From a virus, in IMG/VR virus record IMGVR_UViG_3300049893_001295, positions 1-30,337 of that record: a DNA stretch of 30,337 nucleotides. One strand, 5' to 3'. The number at the start of each line of letters is the position of its first letter. The stretch's first letter is position 1. The translations under genes and the position numbers were made by a program. The notes below the pieces were generated by a model, which saw nothing but the letters and a program-made list of their open reading frames with translations, was not told the origin of the DNA and searched no databases. This document shows positions 15,966 to 25,674 of this stretch, piece after piece.

Positions 15966-17677
15966 ACGTTCCGATACGCTATATTTCCGCCGGTCCCGCT
16001 CCCGCCGCCGTATCCCCGCAAGCCGCAATGACTTCAGGCGCAGCGATGGCTCAAATGGGAAAAACCCTTTCAGCCGTAGGAGAACAAGGCTTCGTTCTTG
16101 CCGAAAAGATCCGCCGAATCGATGAAGCGTCCAAGATGGAGGAAGCGTTCGCACAGATGGAACTGAAAGCCGCAGACTTCTCAATCGGCCTGATGAGGAG
16201 GGAAGACACGGAAAACTGGCCGAAGGAATGGGCAACCCTCTCGCAATCGTTCCAAAACGAATTGCCTGAATTATCGCCGGAAGGGAAGGCGAAATTCCGC
16301 AGCCGCTTCACCGACTGGAACACTAGACGCACGATCCATCTTGAGACGCTGGCCGCAAACAAGACCCTTGAGCTTGCCAACGCCCGATCCCAACACGCCT
16401 TGAACGTCTACAAGAAAAGCGGCGACTATGAAGGCATGCGGCAGGTCCGGCTCGGACAACTAGAGTCGGGGGAAATTTCCACCCCGGAATATGAAGAAGC
16501 AATTTTCGAGATCGCTTCAGAAGAAGAACACAACGCAGTGTTGAAAGAAATCGACCGAGACGCCAGAACATGGCTACAACATAACGTTGACGCTCCGCCA
16601 GGTTACGACCAGCCGCGATTCGCCCAGCTCCGCTCCTATGCCAAGGGACGCGCCCGTGAACAAAACTACAACCAATCGCAAACCGTCATGGGTGATATGG
16701 TTTCGGGGAAAATCGCCACCCTCGAAGAAATGGACGCTGCCACCGCTGGCTTGCCTGTAGACGCACGCATCGAGCACCTGAACTCGTTTGACCGATGGGA
16801 CAAGGAGAGAGCGGAGAGAGAAGCCGCCAAGCCGGAAAACATCAACCGCAACGTGGGCGAGTTCTACAAACTTTTGCGCGACTACAACCCGGACGACGAA
16901 ACCGCAGACCCTACAGCAATCCGTTTGGGATTCTTAATGGACTCGGTCCCGGCTAGCCCCATACGCGATCAAATGACTAGATCATTTTCCGCCGTAAGAT
17001 CCAGAAACAAGCAAGAAATCGAATACTCAAAAAGAGCTGCCTCCGACGCATTGGACGCAGCCTTCGAGGAAAGGCTTAAAGAACCAGAAGGCGAGAACAT
17101 ATCCCTTGCCGCCGCTCTGAAGTCGGGCTGGCTCAAGGACGCCAAAAAGCTAGAACTCGCCGGGTTCAACCCGTCCAAAGCGTACGACATCGCCCAGAAA
17201 GCCAAAAACGAAGGGGACGCCAAAGCCGCCGCCATGCTGAAAGCCAACTGGAAAGACCGCACGGAAACATCTGTAGGGCTTTCCCCTTTTGATGTGGCCG
17301 TGGCTGATGCTATCCGCAGCGAAGACGCAGCGATCAAATGGAAAGGCGATCCATCCCCCGAGAAAATGGACGCCTACCGCAAGGCCCTTGAGGAATATGG
17401 CAAGACCAGAACCAAGCTCTACGAATGGCTTGACGCCAACTCGAAAGCGGATGAAAACGCCATCTCGAAAAAGCTTGGAGAATTGGCAGGTCAGGCCGTT
17501 CGCTCAAAATTCCTTTCCGGCCTTGTCACTCCTCGACCAGTAAGGGAAACCGCCCCGCCCATAGAAGAATCAGATCCGCTCACCCCTAAGCTTCCGGACT
17601 GGCAACAAGACAAGATTGACGAAGAAATGGGCTCCCCGATCGATGATTCTCTCCTTCCCCCAATTCCCGAACAGTAA
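15962..17677 (+). CDS. Internal virion protein, gp15-like
   Basis: A 571-residue, highly charged, almost entirely helical protein between gp14- and gp16-like genes. I use ATG 15962 (MNVPIRYISAG), which overlaps the gp14-like stop by ATGA; an upstream in-frame extension would lie inside that gene. There is no transmembrane segment or known enzymatic motif; the length is shorter than T7 gp15 (747). Helical regions such as KIRRIDEASKMEEAFAQME and the acidic Pro-rich C-terminus fit a core protein. It would line the DNA ejection channel in the periplasm together with the gp16-like protein. Confidence 0.78.
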   Translation: MNVPIRYISAGPAPAAVSPQAAMTSGAAMAQMGKTLSAVGEQGFVLAEKIRRIDEASKMEEAFAQMELKAADFSIGLMRREDTENWPKEWATLSQSFQNELPELSPEGKAKFRSRFTDWNTRRTIHLETLAANKTLELANARSQHALNVYKKSGDYEGMRQVRLGQLESGEISTPEYEEAIFEIASEEEHNAVLKEIDRDARTWLQHNVDAPPGYDQPRFAQLRSYAKGRAREQNYNQSQTVMGDMVSGKIATLEEMDAATAGLPVDARIEHLNSFDRWDKERAEREAAKPENINRNVGEFYKLLRDYNPDDETADPTAIRLGFLMDSVPASPIRDQMTRSFSAVRSRNKQEIEYSKRAASDALDAAFEERLKEPEGENISLAAALKSGWLKDAKKLELAGFNPSKAYDIAQKAKNEGDAKAAAMLKANWKDRTETSVGLSPFDVAVADAIRSEDAAIKWKGDPSPEKMDAYRKALEEYGKTRTKLYEWLDANSKADENAISKKLGELAGQAVRSKFLSGLVTPRPVRETAPPIEESDPLTPKLPDWQQDKIDEEMGSPIDDSLLPPIPEQ

Positions 17678-17681
17678 AACG

Positions 17682-20600
17682 ATGATTCCGACAAGCCCCG
17701 CGCCCTCAGACCCGATAGACTTTGCCGCCGGAATCCCACAATCGTCTGCGCCCCCGGCGTGGATGCAGTCGCAACCCGTGGTTTCCCCCGTTAATCCATA
17801 CGACCAGCAGATTGCGGACTGGAGAAACCAGAACCTTGCCGGCATTTACAAGAAGGCATTGGGCCCTGCGCCCGCGTTTGAGCCGGAAGACATAGCCGTT
17901 TCCCCGTCCGTATCGGTGTCTCCCGAGGAATTGCACCAGTATTCCACCAATGACGCCCTGTTGTCCCTTTACTTGCAAGAGGGAGAGGAACTGCCCATGG
18001 ACGGAATGAAGCGCGCGGTGCTGCGCTCCACCGTCTCAAATCGCCTTTATGGACAAGACGCGCCGGACGAGTCCGCCTTGTTTTCTCTGGTCCAGAAAGA
18101 CGCACAAAGGCGCGTAGACCAATCGGAAATCACCCGACAAATCCAGTCCGCCGCCTACCTCAACGCCGCAGAAGCCACCCCCGACAACTGGACGCAAACC
18201 CGCGAGGCAATACGCCAGCTCCCAGGATATGATCCAACCAAGGATTCCGACTACTTGGAATCCTACTTATCGGCGCAAGACGAAATCGGCGAGAAAATAG
18301 ACCCGATCCGTGAGCAGGTAAGGGAGATGTTTGGCGAGATGAAAACTGGCAAGCTCGAAAACGTAGTTCTTGCTGCCTTCCGCCTCAATTCGTCAATCCC
18401 GCCGGAGTCGAAAGAAGCCTTTCGCGAAGCACTCGCCGCACGCATTGACGCAATGCCCGAAGCGGAGCGCCGAAGCTTTGGCCAGCTCGTCAAAGACACC
18501 ACTGCCCGCCATCTCATCGAAATGGCGGGAAAGGTAGGGCAAGAAGCTCTATCCGTCACCACAAATGCCGACCCGGACACAGGCGACGCATTGCAGGCCA
18601 TTGGCGCGGCCGCGGCTGGAGGAATGGGGGGTGTCTACGTGGCTCCCCCTGCTGTCCGCGAGGCACAAGAACAACGCGCCAAAGAATACCGGGAGGCGAA
18701 GCTCTTCGCCCGCGAAATGTCCGACATGTTTCAGCGGGACGTAGACCCTTTCAAATCCGCATTCAACGAAAGCGGAGAAATGGGCATCTTGGAATCAGCG
18801 GCGACCAACGCGCCCGGCGTATTACTCAACAGCCTTTCTATGGGCGTTCCCCTTGTCGGATTAGGGTATACCTTCCTTGGTGCTAAAGGTTACGCTTTTG
18901 ACAATCTTTCCCGACGATTCCAAGAATCGAAAATGTCTGAAGAGGATTCGGCCAAATACGCCGACTCTCTTTCCCTTCCCGTCGCTCTATTCCAGACTGC
19001 GCTTGAAAAAGTGGGCTTTGACTTATGGACCAACAAGATCCCCGCCGCTTCCGCTTTGCTACGCAAGTTCGACGATGCCATTGCCAATGTCCCGGCTCGC
19101 CTTGCCGCTAAAACCGCCGCTATCACCGCCGCGGAAACTGGCGTGGAATTTTTGCAAGACGTTTCGGAATTGGCTGTCCAAGACGTTGCTGCCGCCCTTG
19201 AACGAGATTTGCCATCCGTCGATTGGCAGAAAGAACTGAAAGGATCCTTCCGCAAGTATGGAGAAGTGGCAATCACCATGCTGCCTTTGGCTATCATCGG
19301 CGCGGCTGGTGGGCTATCGCGCGAAGCCCAAGCGTCAGCGTTTAAGCAAGCCACGCGTGACCAGAGGCTCGCCCTAGGCATCACTCCGGAAGATAGCGAC
19401 GCCATCGAATCAGCCCCGGGCCCCGTCTCGCTATTGCGCGCAGTGCAGCGAGCGATGGCCGCCGCAGATAAAAATTCGGCCACGGCAATGGAAGCCGCCG
19501 CCAGAGAGCAGCAGCGACTCACCTCGCTACGCCAAGCCGAAGAGGTGGGGACCCCCCTAGATTACCGCTGGCCCATCTTTCGCGCGGAAACGGACGGCAC
19601 GTTCTCAGTCCTCGACCCGACAACGCGCGAAACAGTAGCCGTTGCCCCAACGTATTCCAAGGCTATCCAAGCCGCCGAGGCTCATACTACCGCCCTCGAC
19701 CAACTCAGAGGAGACTTGTTCGTAAGGACCGCAGCTCTTCTCTCCGCCGGTGAACGAGTGGCCAAGCGGTCCGGAATGGCATCGGAAATCGATTTCACGC
19801 GAGTCTTCACCGACGAAGACGCCAAAGAGCTATCACCGCAAGCCGCGGAACGATACGCCGCAGAGAATGAGATTCTGGACCAAGCCGAAGGAGGAAGCGG
19901 GGACGCGGCTAGGGTGGTGTTTGGATACAACGCGACGGAAATCAGAAACAACCACCGCCAAGCAGTCATCAAACTTTTCTCAGGAGCCACGCTTGGAACC
20001 GTATTTCACGAGGAGTGGCACAAGCTCCGAGCCCGCGCCATGGCCGCAGGAGTCAGCACCCGCGACCACGACTTGCAACTTCTGCGCGCCTTTGACCAAG
20101 CCTATGGAGAGCACCGCATGAGGACGGGAGAAGGCAAACAAAAAGGCCGGAAGATCAAATTCGTGCCCGACAACTTTGCCGAGCAAACGCCACAACGACA
20201 AGAAGAGATACTCGACGAAGCAATTGCCGAAATCGCCGAGGTGGCCACCTACCTCTTCCCGGACCGAAAACTCAGCAAACACAACAAGCACGGACTCACC
20301 CGCGAATTCATATCGAAATACATTGGTGCAGTGGGAAGGATTGCCCCTGAGGCCACAAGAAACTTCCGCACCTTCATCCGCTCCATCCGCGACAGTCTGG
20401 GGCTAAGTCTCACGCGCGCCTATCAAGCCAAGAAAGCCATCAAGGAAGGGCGCTTAGACATTAGAGAGCTGGACAACTACATCGAAAGGTTGACATCCAC
20501 CCTTGACCAATCGACCCACGACAAAGCGGTGGACCAAATAGCCCAAGAACTCACAGAGTCGAACGTGGACACTCCATTTTCCCTTGGCTCCACCACCCCC

Positions 20601-23600
20601 GAACGAAGCGCACGCTACCTAGAGCTGGCCAAAGACCCCGAGGCTAACCGCGAAGATTTGCAGGCCGGAGCCACGCCGGAGGATGTCATGGCGAAATACA
20701 ACCTCACGCCCGAGCAGGATGCCGAATACCTTGCAGCCGTGGAACGCGGCGACTTGGAGACGGCGCAGCGGATGGTGGATGAGGCGGCGAAGGCGGCTGG
20801 GTATATCATGAGCCACAAACAACGTTCTCCACAGATCAATCCTCGCGGAGATGTTATTCTGTTTGTGGATGATGAAACCTCAAATGATTCATACGGTTCA
20901 TACACTTTTTCGGTCAAAGGGCTTCCTAAAGTTCCCGATTATGTGAAAGACTTTGCAAAATCCTACTTCGGAGAGGACGGCCAAACTGAGCCCGAAGACA
21001 TTATCGAAAGTGCGCAGGCGTGGGATGATAGGCAGTTTGTATCAGATTTGTGGCAAGAGTTTGGAGATAGGTTTGAGAACGAAGGAATTATCGGCTTCAA
21101 AACCCCAGATGGGGGCGTGGTATTCGACCGAGTAACCGCACTAGAAAACGGTCAAATCAAATCCGCCGACCCCGTAACCTACGACGAACAGGGCAACGTG
21201 ATCCCGCTCTCGCAGCGTTTCGCTGAGGCTAAAGACGCGATCAGCTTCTCTCTCGGCCGATCTACCGTCACTCCCACGGCGAACACCCGCGCATACCAAG
21301 GGGCGGAAGGCTCGCCCAGCGTCATCGGACCGGCGTCTTTCTCCATCGGCGCATGGCACGCCACACCGCACAAGGTGGACAAGTTCGGCCTCGACAAGAT
21401 CGGCACTGGCGAGGGAGCGCAAGCGTATGGCTATGGGTTGTATTTTGCTGAGTCTGAAGCAGTGAGCGGACGAGGCGGAACTTATGATTCACAGTTCAGC
21501 AACTCGATCCGGTATAATGGAGAGACTTTGAATTGGGGCGATGAACCAACAGCCCGAAGCATTGCAGCTGAATTGATCGAAAGCTATCGCGGAGATCCAG
21601 ACGCTAAAAAGTTAGCGGCTTCCGACGCTGAGGGGTATGAAAACGCCAAGGAAATCAAAAAAGAGGTTCGCTCGCTAGATCCCTCCAAGATCGAAAGAGG
21701 GGCAAACATTTACAGGGTTAAATTAGATGTGAATGATTCGGACCTGCTGGATTGGGATAAGCCATTTAATGAGCAGCCCAAATCCATTCAAGAAATAATT
21801 AACAAACGACAATGGGAAAACCAAGGTATTGGCGGTTATTGGATGGACAAATCTTTAGAAAATCCTTCTTATAACGGCGGTGACCTTTATCAGCGTTTAT
21901 CAGGAACCCTCGGTTCTCCAGAAGCGGCAAGTGCTTATTTGCGAGAAGCAGGCATCCCCGGCATCCGCTACCTCGACGGAAATTCCCGCGCGGACGGCCA
22001 AGGCTCCTACAACTATGTCATCTTCGACGAGTCCAAGATCAAGATCACGGAAGAGAACGGAACGCCGGTGGCAATGGAGGAAGTCTCATTCTCCCTCGGA
22101 CGTGCCGGAGTAGCGCAGGAGATGGCGAACATGGCGTCCACGCTAAGCCGCGCCCCAATAAGGAGGTTGCGCGTCATGCGCCGAATCTCATCCGAATTTG
22201 CCATGATTTCCCAGCGGGCCCGGCAAATGGAGGCGCTGGAAGGCGTGCCGCTAGGAAAGGCAGAGCTAAAGCGGCAAGCGTCCCTAAAGGAAGAACTGTC
22301 GCTAGATGAAAAAGTCGCCGAGATCCACAGCAGGTTTGGAGACCTCCTCAACAACGACGACCTTACACGCCTGCGGGCCCAACCGATCCACGCATGGCTT
22401 GCACGTCCCGGCTCTCACCTCCACGGCGTCTTAATGTCCCGCAAGCAATACTTAGCTCATGCGTCCAATTTGGACGGCGTAGGCATGTACGACGGCAGCG
22501 AGTCAGTTTCGAGAACGCTATTTGGAGGGCAGCAAACCCCAGACATCGCCGCGCGAGGACTTTACGCGGAGGGGCTCATCCCTGACAGCACGCCGGAAAG
22601 CCTATGGGAGGCACTGGCAAAAGAAGCGAACTCGGTCTATCGCAACAAGGAACACCTTAAAAAGGCTCAGGAACAAATCCGCCAAGCCAAGATCGACGCC
22701 AAAAAAGAAGCAGCGGACTGGCTGGCCGCGCAAACAATGGGCGGCAAGAAGGTATACAATCCCAAGCGGGAGATCCTCGACGCCCTGAAGATGCTCGACG
22801 CCATTGACAAAGCGCTACCTCCATCGGCAAGGGTTGGCGGCCACACCCAAATAGCCAACATAAACGCGGCAAACAACAAAGCGTTGCTCAAGTTCCTCAA
22901 AGTCAAGATGGCAAAGGCATACACGAACCTCGAAGCGTTTTTGCGCGAAGAATACGGCAAGGAAATGCAAGACATCCTGAAGCGGATTGCCCCTAAAGGC
23001 GATAAGCCAGGAGAGAAGCCAACCGGAAATATACACCCGGACGCCTACCGCGTCTTGTCGCACGCCCAAAAATACTTGTCCAAAACATTTGAGGAGGCCG
23101 AAACCGAGGCCGACAGATTGCTTGCACTGGCGGACAAAGAGCAGACAAAGCCGGAGGATGCAGATATTTATCGTGCGCAGTCTCACATGGTGGGGCTCAT
23201 GGGCGCATGGATGTCGGCACCGGCAGAGCGCAGAGCCACAGCGGTAGAGGAGGCCACCAAGATTTACTTGCGCGGGCTGTCTCACCTCGCAATCAAGCGG
23301 GCAAGGCGAAAACTCCACCTCGACTACCTAGCCAGCTCGGCGGCTGGAGGAATCAAAAACTCAGGCGAGCGCATGGCGCGAATCGAAGCCAAGGACAAAG
23401 AGGCCGGAATTTTTGGCACCATAAAAGGTATTGCCTTCCGGGCGTTGTCCTTTGGGCAGGTTTCTAACGCGCTATTCGGGGAGGCCTCAGCATTTGCCAA
23501 ATGGGCAAACCGAAGCGAACTCTCGGCGTCAAACCTATTTACCGACAACTACGCCAAACACACGGACGGTTTCCAAGCTCTCATCCAAGAGTTGGCCGGA

Positions 23601-25361
23601 AGCCCTTACAAAGCAGAGAAATTACTGCACCGCATCCAGAATGAACGATCGCTTGAGGTTGTAGACGGCAGGAATAACCTCCAAAAATACACGGAGGCGG
23701 AAGCGATGGGCTACGTCATGACCTACCGACAAGAAGACGGAATGCGGCACATGCAAGGTACAGAGTCCTCATCGTGGGGCTGGACGGATGAATCAATGGA
23801 AGAGCTGGAAAGCAAGATGTCGCCGGAGGCAAAAGCCATCATGGAATGGATGTCGGCTAACTACGTTGCGGGGTACCCTCGCATCAATGAGGTTTACGAG
23901 CGAATCTGGGATTTCCCGCTGCCGTCGATCCGTAACTACAGCCCGCTTACCCTTATATCTGCCAACGCGCAAGACAACGCCGGGATTGTCGACCCTGTCA
24001 CCATGCAAGGCGTGGGCGCAGGCGTGACGCCTTCCTCTTTCCGAAATCGATCCGCCACCGCGATTGCAGAGCCGGAATCCACAGACGCGATTGCCCTATA
24101 TTTTCGGCACTGGCGACAAATGGAGCACTTTATCGCATACGGCGAGCTTGCACGCGACGCCATTGCGGTGACCGGGCGAGGGGAAATCCGCAAAAAGCTC
24201 CTTGGTATATCCAAGACAGCGCAAGGCACCCTTGGCGATTGGCTCGACTTTTTCCGGTCCGGAGGGGTGCGCGCAACATCCCGCGCCCCAATCGAGCAAG
24301 CGGTATTGCAACGCGCGCTTGGAAGGATGTCCGCCGCCGTGCTTGTCGGCAGGGTGTCGGTTATAGCGATGCAAAGCTTACAAATTGCCGCAGGGATCTA
24401 CAAAATGCCCATGGCGTCTTACCTTTCGAGGTTTGCAAGGCTAACTACAGGCCGCCTCAACTACTCGGAGGCGTTCCGCTCGGCCTACATCCAGCGCAGG
24501 ATGCACGAAATGCCCCCTGCTTTACGCGATAGCATCGCCGGATTGTCGTCATCCTCCCCTAACGTAGTGAGACACTACGCATCCCGGATGGCGTCTTACT
24601 CCATCCCGACCGCTGATGCCGTTTTTACCGCGGGGACATACGCTATACTTTACGACTACCACCTTGCCGACGCTAAAAAACAAGGGGTCCCAGAAGCAGA
24701 CAGAGCGGCTTACGCCCAAGACATGGCGGAGCTTGTTACCGACCAAATAGCCCAGCCTATGCGCCCAGGTGCTCGGTCGATGTGGGAGTTGCAAGGACAG
24801 GCAAACCCTTATTTTCGAGTTTTGCATAACTTCGCTTCGGACCTCCGCCAGAAGCTATCCATCCCGATCTACGAAATTGCAAGGACGGACAAAACGGCAT
24901 CAGAAAAAGTCATACCCGCCTTGCGGGCGTTGGCCGTCACATGGGCGGTTGGCGGAGTGCTCACTACCTTGGTGCGGGCCATCGTGCGCGACATGCGGGA
25001 CCCCGAAGACGACGAGCTGTTCGACGAAAAAAACTGGGACGTGCAAAGATTGGTTGCAATGGCAGCAACTGCACCGCTTGGCGGCATACCGGTATTTGGC
25101 GACATGGCGGAGGCGGCTTTGTTTTCGGCCCTCCGCATGTATCTCCCCGATGACAATATGCTCGACACGGTTCCCAAAGCCTACCGGGCGGCCATGTCAC
25201 TTGCGGCAGAGTCGGGAGACCCGATGAAAGACGTGCAAACGCTGATGACTGGCTTGGCATTTTTCTCGCCGTTCTTTGCCGGGGCTACCCCTTTTGCGAA
25301 CCTTATCAAGGATTCCATCGACCTGATCGACAACGCAACCGGCCCAGAATCCGAAGATTGA
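17682..25361 (+). CDS. Giant gp16-like internal virion/ejection protein with polyvalent domains (zincin-like and ADP-ribosyltransferase-like)
   Basis: At 2559 residues this is about twice T7 gp16 (1318). The N-terminal 750 residues are helical with hydrophobic patches (about 385-405 and 526-543). Then come an HEEWH zincin-like motif at 776-780 and a linker with the common polyvalent-protein phrase (EYLAAVERGDLETAQRMVD, near 1010-1030). Next are a domain ending QIKSADPVTYDEQGNVIPLS, an ADP-ribosyltransferase-like domain (about 1225-1455), a Lys/Glu-rich helical region, and a hydrophobic C-terminal domain (about 2210-2559) resembling large polyvalent protein-associated domains. No lytic transglycosylase signature like that of T7 gp16 is evident. 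Position after gp13/14/15-like genes indicates it is packaged and ejected with DNA. I start at ATG 17682, four bases after the gp15-like stop. Confidence 0.85.
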   Translation: MIPTSPAPSDPIDFAAGIPQSSAPPAWMQSQPVVSPVNPYDQQIADWRNQNLAGIYKKALGPAPAFEPEDIAVSPSVSVSPEELHQYSTNDALLSLYLQEGEELPMDGMKRAVLRSTVSNRLYGQDAPDESALFSLVQKDAQRRVDQSEITRQIQSAAYLNAAEATPDNWTQTREAIRQLPGYDPTKDSDYLESYLSAQDEIGEKIDPIREQVREMFGEMKTGKLENVVLAAFRLNSSIPPESKEAFREALAARIDAMPEAERRSFGQLVKDTTARHLIEMAGKVGQEALSVTTNADPDTGDALQAIGAAAAGGMGGVYVAPPAVREAQEQRAKEYREAKLFAREMSDMFQRDVDPFKSAFNESGEMGILESAATNAPGVLLNSLSMGVPLVGLGYTFLGAKGYAFDNLSRRFQESKMSEEDSAKYADSLSLPVALFQTALEKVGFDLWTNKIPAASALLRKFDDAIANVPARLAAKTAAITAAETGVEFLQDVSELAVQDVAAALERDLPSVDWQKELKGSFRKYGEVAITMLPLAIIGAAGGLSREAQASAFKQATRDQRLALGITPEDSDAIESAPGPVSLLRAVQRAMAAADKNSATAMEAAAREQQRLTSLRQAEEVGTPLDYRWPIFRAETDGTFSVLDPTTRETVAVAPTYSKAIQAAEAHTTALDQLRGDLFVRTAALLSAGERVAKRSGMASEIDFTRVFTDEDAKELSPQAAERYAAENEILDQAEGGSGDAARVVFGYNATEIRNNHRQAVIKLFSGATLGTVFHEEWHKLRARAMAAGVSTRDHDLQLLRAFDQAYGEHRMRTGEGKQKGRKIKFVPDNFAEQTPQRQEEILDEAIAEIAEVATYLFPDRKLSKHNKHGLTREFISKYIGAVGRIAPEATRNFRTFIRSIRDSLGLSLTRAYQAKKAIKEGRLDIRELDNYIERLTSTLDQSTHDKAVDQIAQELTESNVDTPFSLGSTTPERSARYLELAKDPEANREDLQAGATPEDVMAKYNLTPEQDAEYLAAVERGDLETAQRMVDEAAKAAGYIMSHKQRSPQINPRGDVILFVDDETSNDSYGSYTFSVKGLPKVPDYVKDFAKSYFGEDGQTEPEDIIESAQAWDDRQFVSDLWQEFGDRFENEGIIGFKTPDGGVVFDRVTALENGQIKSADPVTYDEQGNVIPLSQRFAEAKDAISFSLGRSTVTPTANTRAYQGAEGSPSVIGPASFSIGAWHATPHKVDKFGLDKIGTGEGAQAYGYGLYFAESEAVSGRGGTYDSQFSNSIRYNGETLNWGDEPTARSIAAELIESYRGDPDAKKLAASDAEGYENAKEIKKEVRSLDPSKIERGANIYRVKLDVNDSDLLDWDKPFNEQPKSIQEIINKRQWENQGIGGYWMDKSLENPSYNGGDLYQRLSGTLGSPEAASAYLREAGIPGIRYLDGNSRADGQGSYNYVIFDESKIKITEENGTPVAMEEVSFSLGRAGVAQEMANMASTLSRAPIRRLRVMRRISSEFAMISQRARQMEALEGVPLGKAELKRQASLKEELSLDEKVAEIHSRFGDLLNNDDLTRLRAQPIHAWLARPGSHLHGVLMSRKQYLAHASNLDGVGMYDGSESVSRTLFGGQQTPDIAARGLYAEGLIPDSTPESLWEALAKEANSVYRNKEHLKKAQEQIRQAKIDAKKEAADWLAAQTMGGKKVYNPKREILDALKMLDAIDKALPPSARVGGHTQIANINAANNKALLKFLKVKMAKAYTNLEAFLREEYGKEMQDILKRIAPKGDKPGEKPTGNIHPDAYRVLSHAQKYLSKTFEEAETEADRLLALADKEQTKPEDADIYRAQSHMVGLMGAWMSAPAERRATAVEEATKIYLRGLSHLAIKRARRKLHLDYLASSAAGGIKNSGERMARIEAKDKEAGIFGTIKGIAFRALSFGQVSNALFGEASAFAKWANRSELSASNLFTDNYAKHTDGFQALIQELAGSPYKAEKLLHRIQNERSLEVVDGRNNLQKYTEAEAMGYVMTYRQEDGMRHMQGTESSSWGWTDESMEELESKMSPEAKAIMEWMSANYVAGYPRINEVYERIWDFPLPSIRNYSPLTLISANAQDNAGIVDPVTMQGVGAGVTPSSFRNRSATAIAEPESTDAIALYFRHWRQMEHFIAYGELARDAIAVTGRGEIRKKLLGISKTAQGTLGDWLDFFRSGGVRATSRAPIEQAVLQRALGRMSAAVLVGRVSVIAMQSLQIAAGIYKMPMASYLSRFARLTTGRLNYSEAFRSAYIQRRMHEMPPALRDSIAGLSSSSPNVVRHYASRMASYSIPTADAVFTAGTYAILYDYHLADAKKQGVPEADRAAYAQDMAELVTDQIAQPMRPGARSMWELQGQANPYFRVLHNFASDLRQKLSIPIYEIARTDKTASEKVIPALRALAVTWAVGGVLTTLVRAIVRDMRDPEDDELFDEKNWDVQRLVAMAATAPLGGIPVFGDMAEAALFSALRMYLPDDNMLDTVPKAYRAAMSLAAESGDPMKDVQTLMTGLAFFSPFFAGATPFANLIKDSIDLIDNATGPESED
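20007..20021 (+). other. HEEWH zinc-metalloprotease-like motif in gp16-like protein
   Basis: Residues 776-780 read HEEWH in the context LGTVFHEEWHKLRARA, which fits the HExxH signature of zincins. A downstream helix with ILDEAIAEIAEVATYLF supplies possible third ligands (Glu). If active, it could process the polyprotein or peptides in the host. Only the motif is seen; activity is inferred. Confidence 0.6.
21351..22050 (+). other. ADP-ribosyltransferase-like domain (ART-PolyVal type) in gp16-like protein
   Basis: This section (about residues 1224-1456) starts AWHATPHKVDKFGLDKIGTG, continues AYGYGLYFAESEAVSG, and ends YLREAGIPGIRYLDGNSR plus YNYVIFDESKIKI. These blocks follow the ADP-ribosyltransferase domain known from phage polyvalent proteins, with the H of motif 1, the GYGLYF strand of motif 2, and the terminal IFDE strand. 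Codons here are more A/T-rich than in the flanking gene, consistent with a module acquired from elsewhere. Substrate unknown. Confidence 0.75.
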
Positions 25362-25398
25362 ACTAGCAAGCGCACCCCCCCGAAACGAACATGCCCGC

Positions 25399-25674
25399 AT
25401 GAGCGAGCTAAACGAACGCATCCAAGAAGGCATTGAAAACATAGGGCAGGCTGGCGTCCGCTACGAAACGGTTGACTTGTCATCCACCAACTACACGCCC
25501 GCCGGCCCATTCCGCGCTATCTATGTCGGAGGCGCGGGTAATGTAATCATCACGGGGCTGGATGGAGTCGCCGCCACCCTTGTTGGCGTCGCCGCCGGCA
25601 CACTCCTCCCCTTTGCCGGATCGGCCATCACTCGAACGGGCACAACCGCGACAAACCTTGTCGCTATCAGATAA
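25399..25674 (+). CDS. Spike base-like small virion protein
   Basis: A 91-residue beta-rich protein with AIYVGGAGNVIITGLDGVAA followed by GVAAGTLLPFAGSAI and TGTTATNLVAIR. That arrangement matches the family named spike base protein (RCAP_Rcc01079 type) that I recognise from other phage annotations. It would attach receptor-binding spikes to the tail or provide a platform for them. A three-codon frame (ATG CCC GCA TGA, 25391-25402) ends on this gene's ATG and could couple translation. The stop overlaps the next tiny gene by TAATG. Confidence 0.78.
   Translation: MSELNERIQEGIENIGQAGVRYETVDLSSTNYTPAGPFRAIYVGGAGNVIITGLDGVAATLVGVAAGTLLPFAGSAITRTGTTATNLVAIR

Noticed and set aside
18890-19522. 210-codon open frame on the minus strand
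   Set aside because: It is antisense to the gp16-like gene and has low-complexity Ser/Ala/Arg composition typical of mirror frames in GC-rich DNA.
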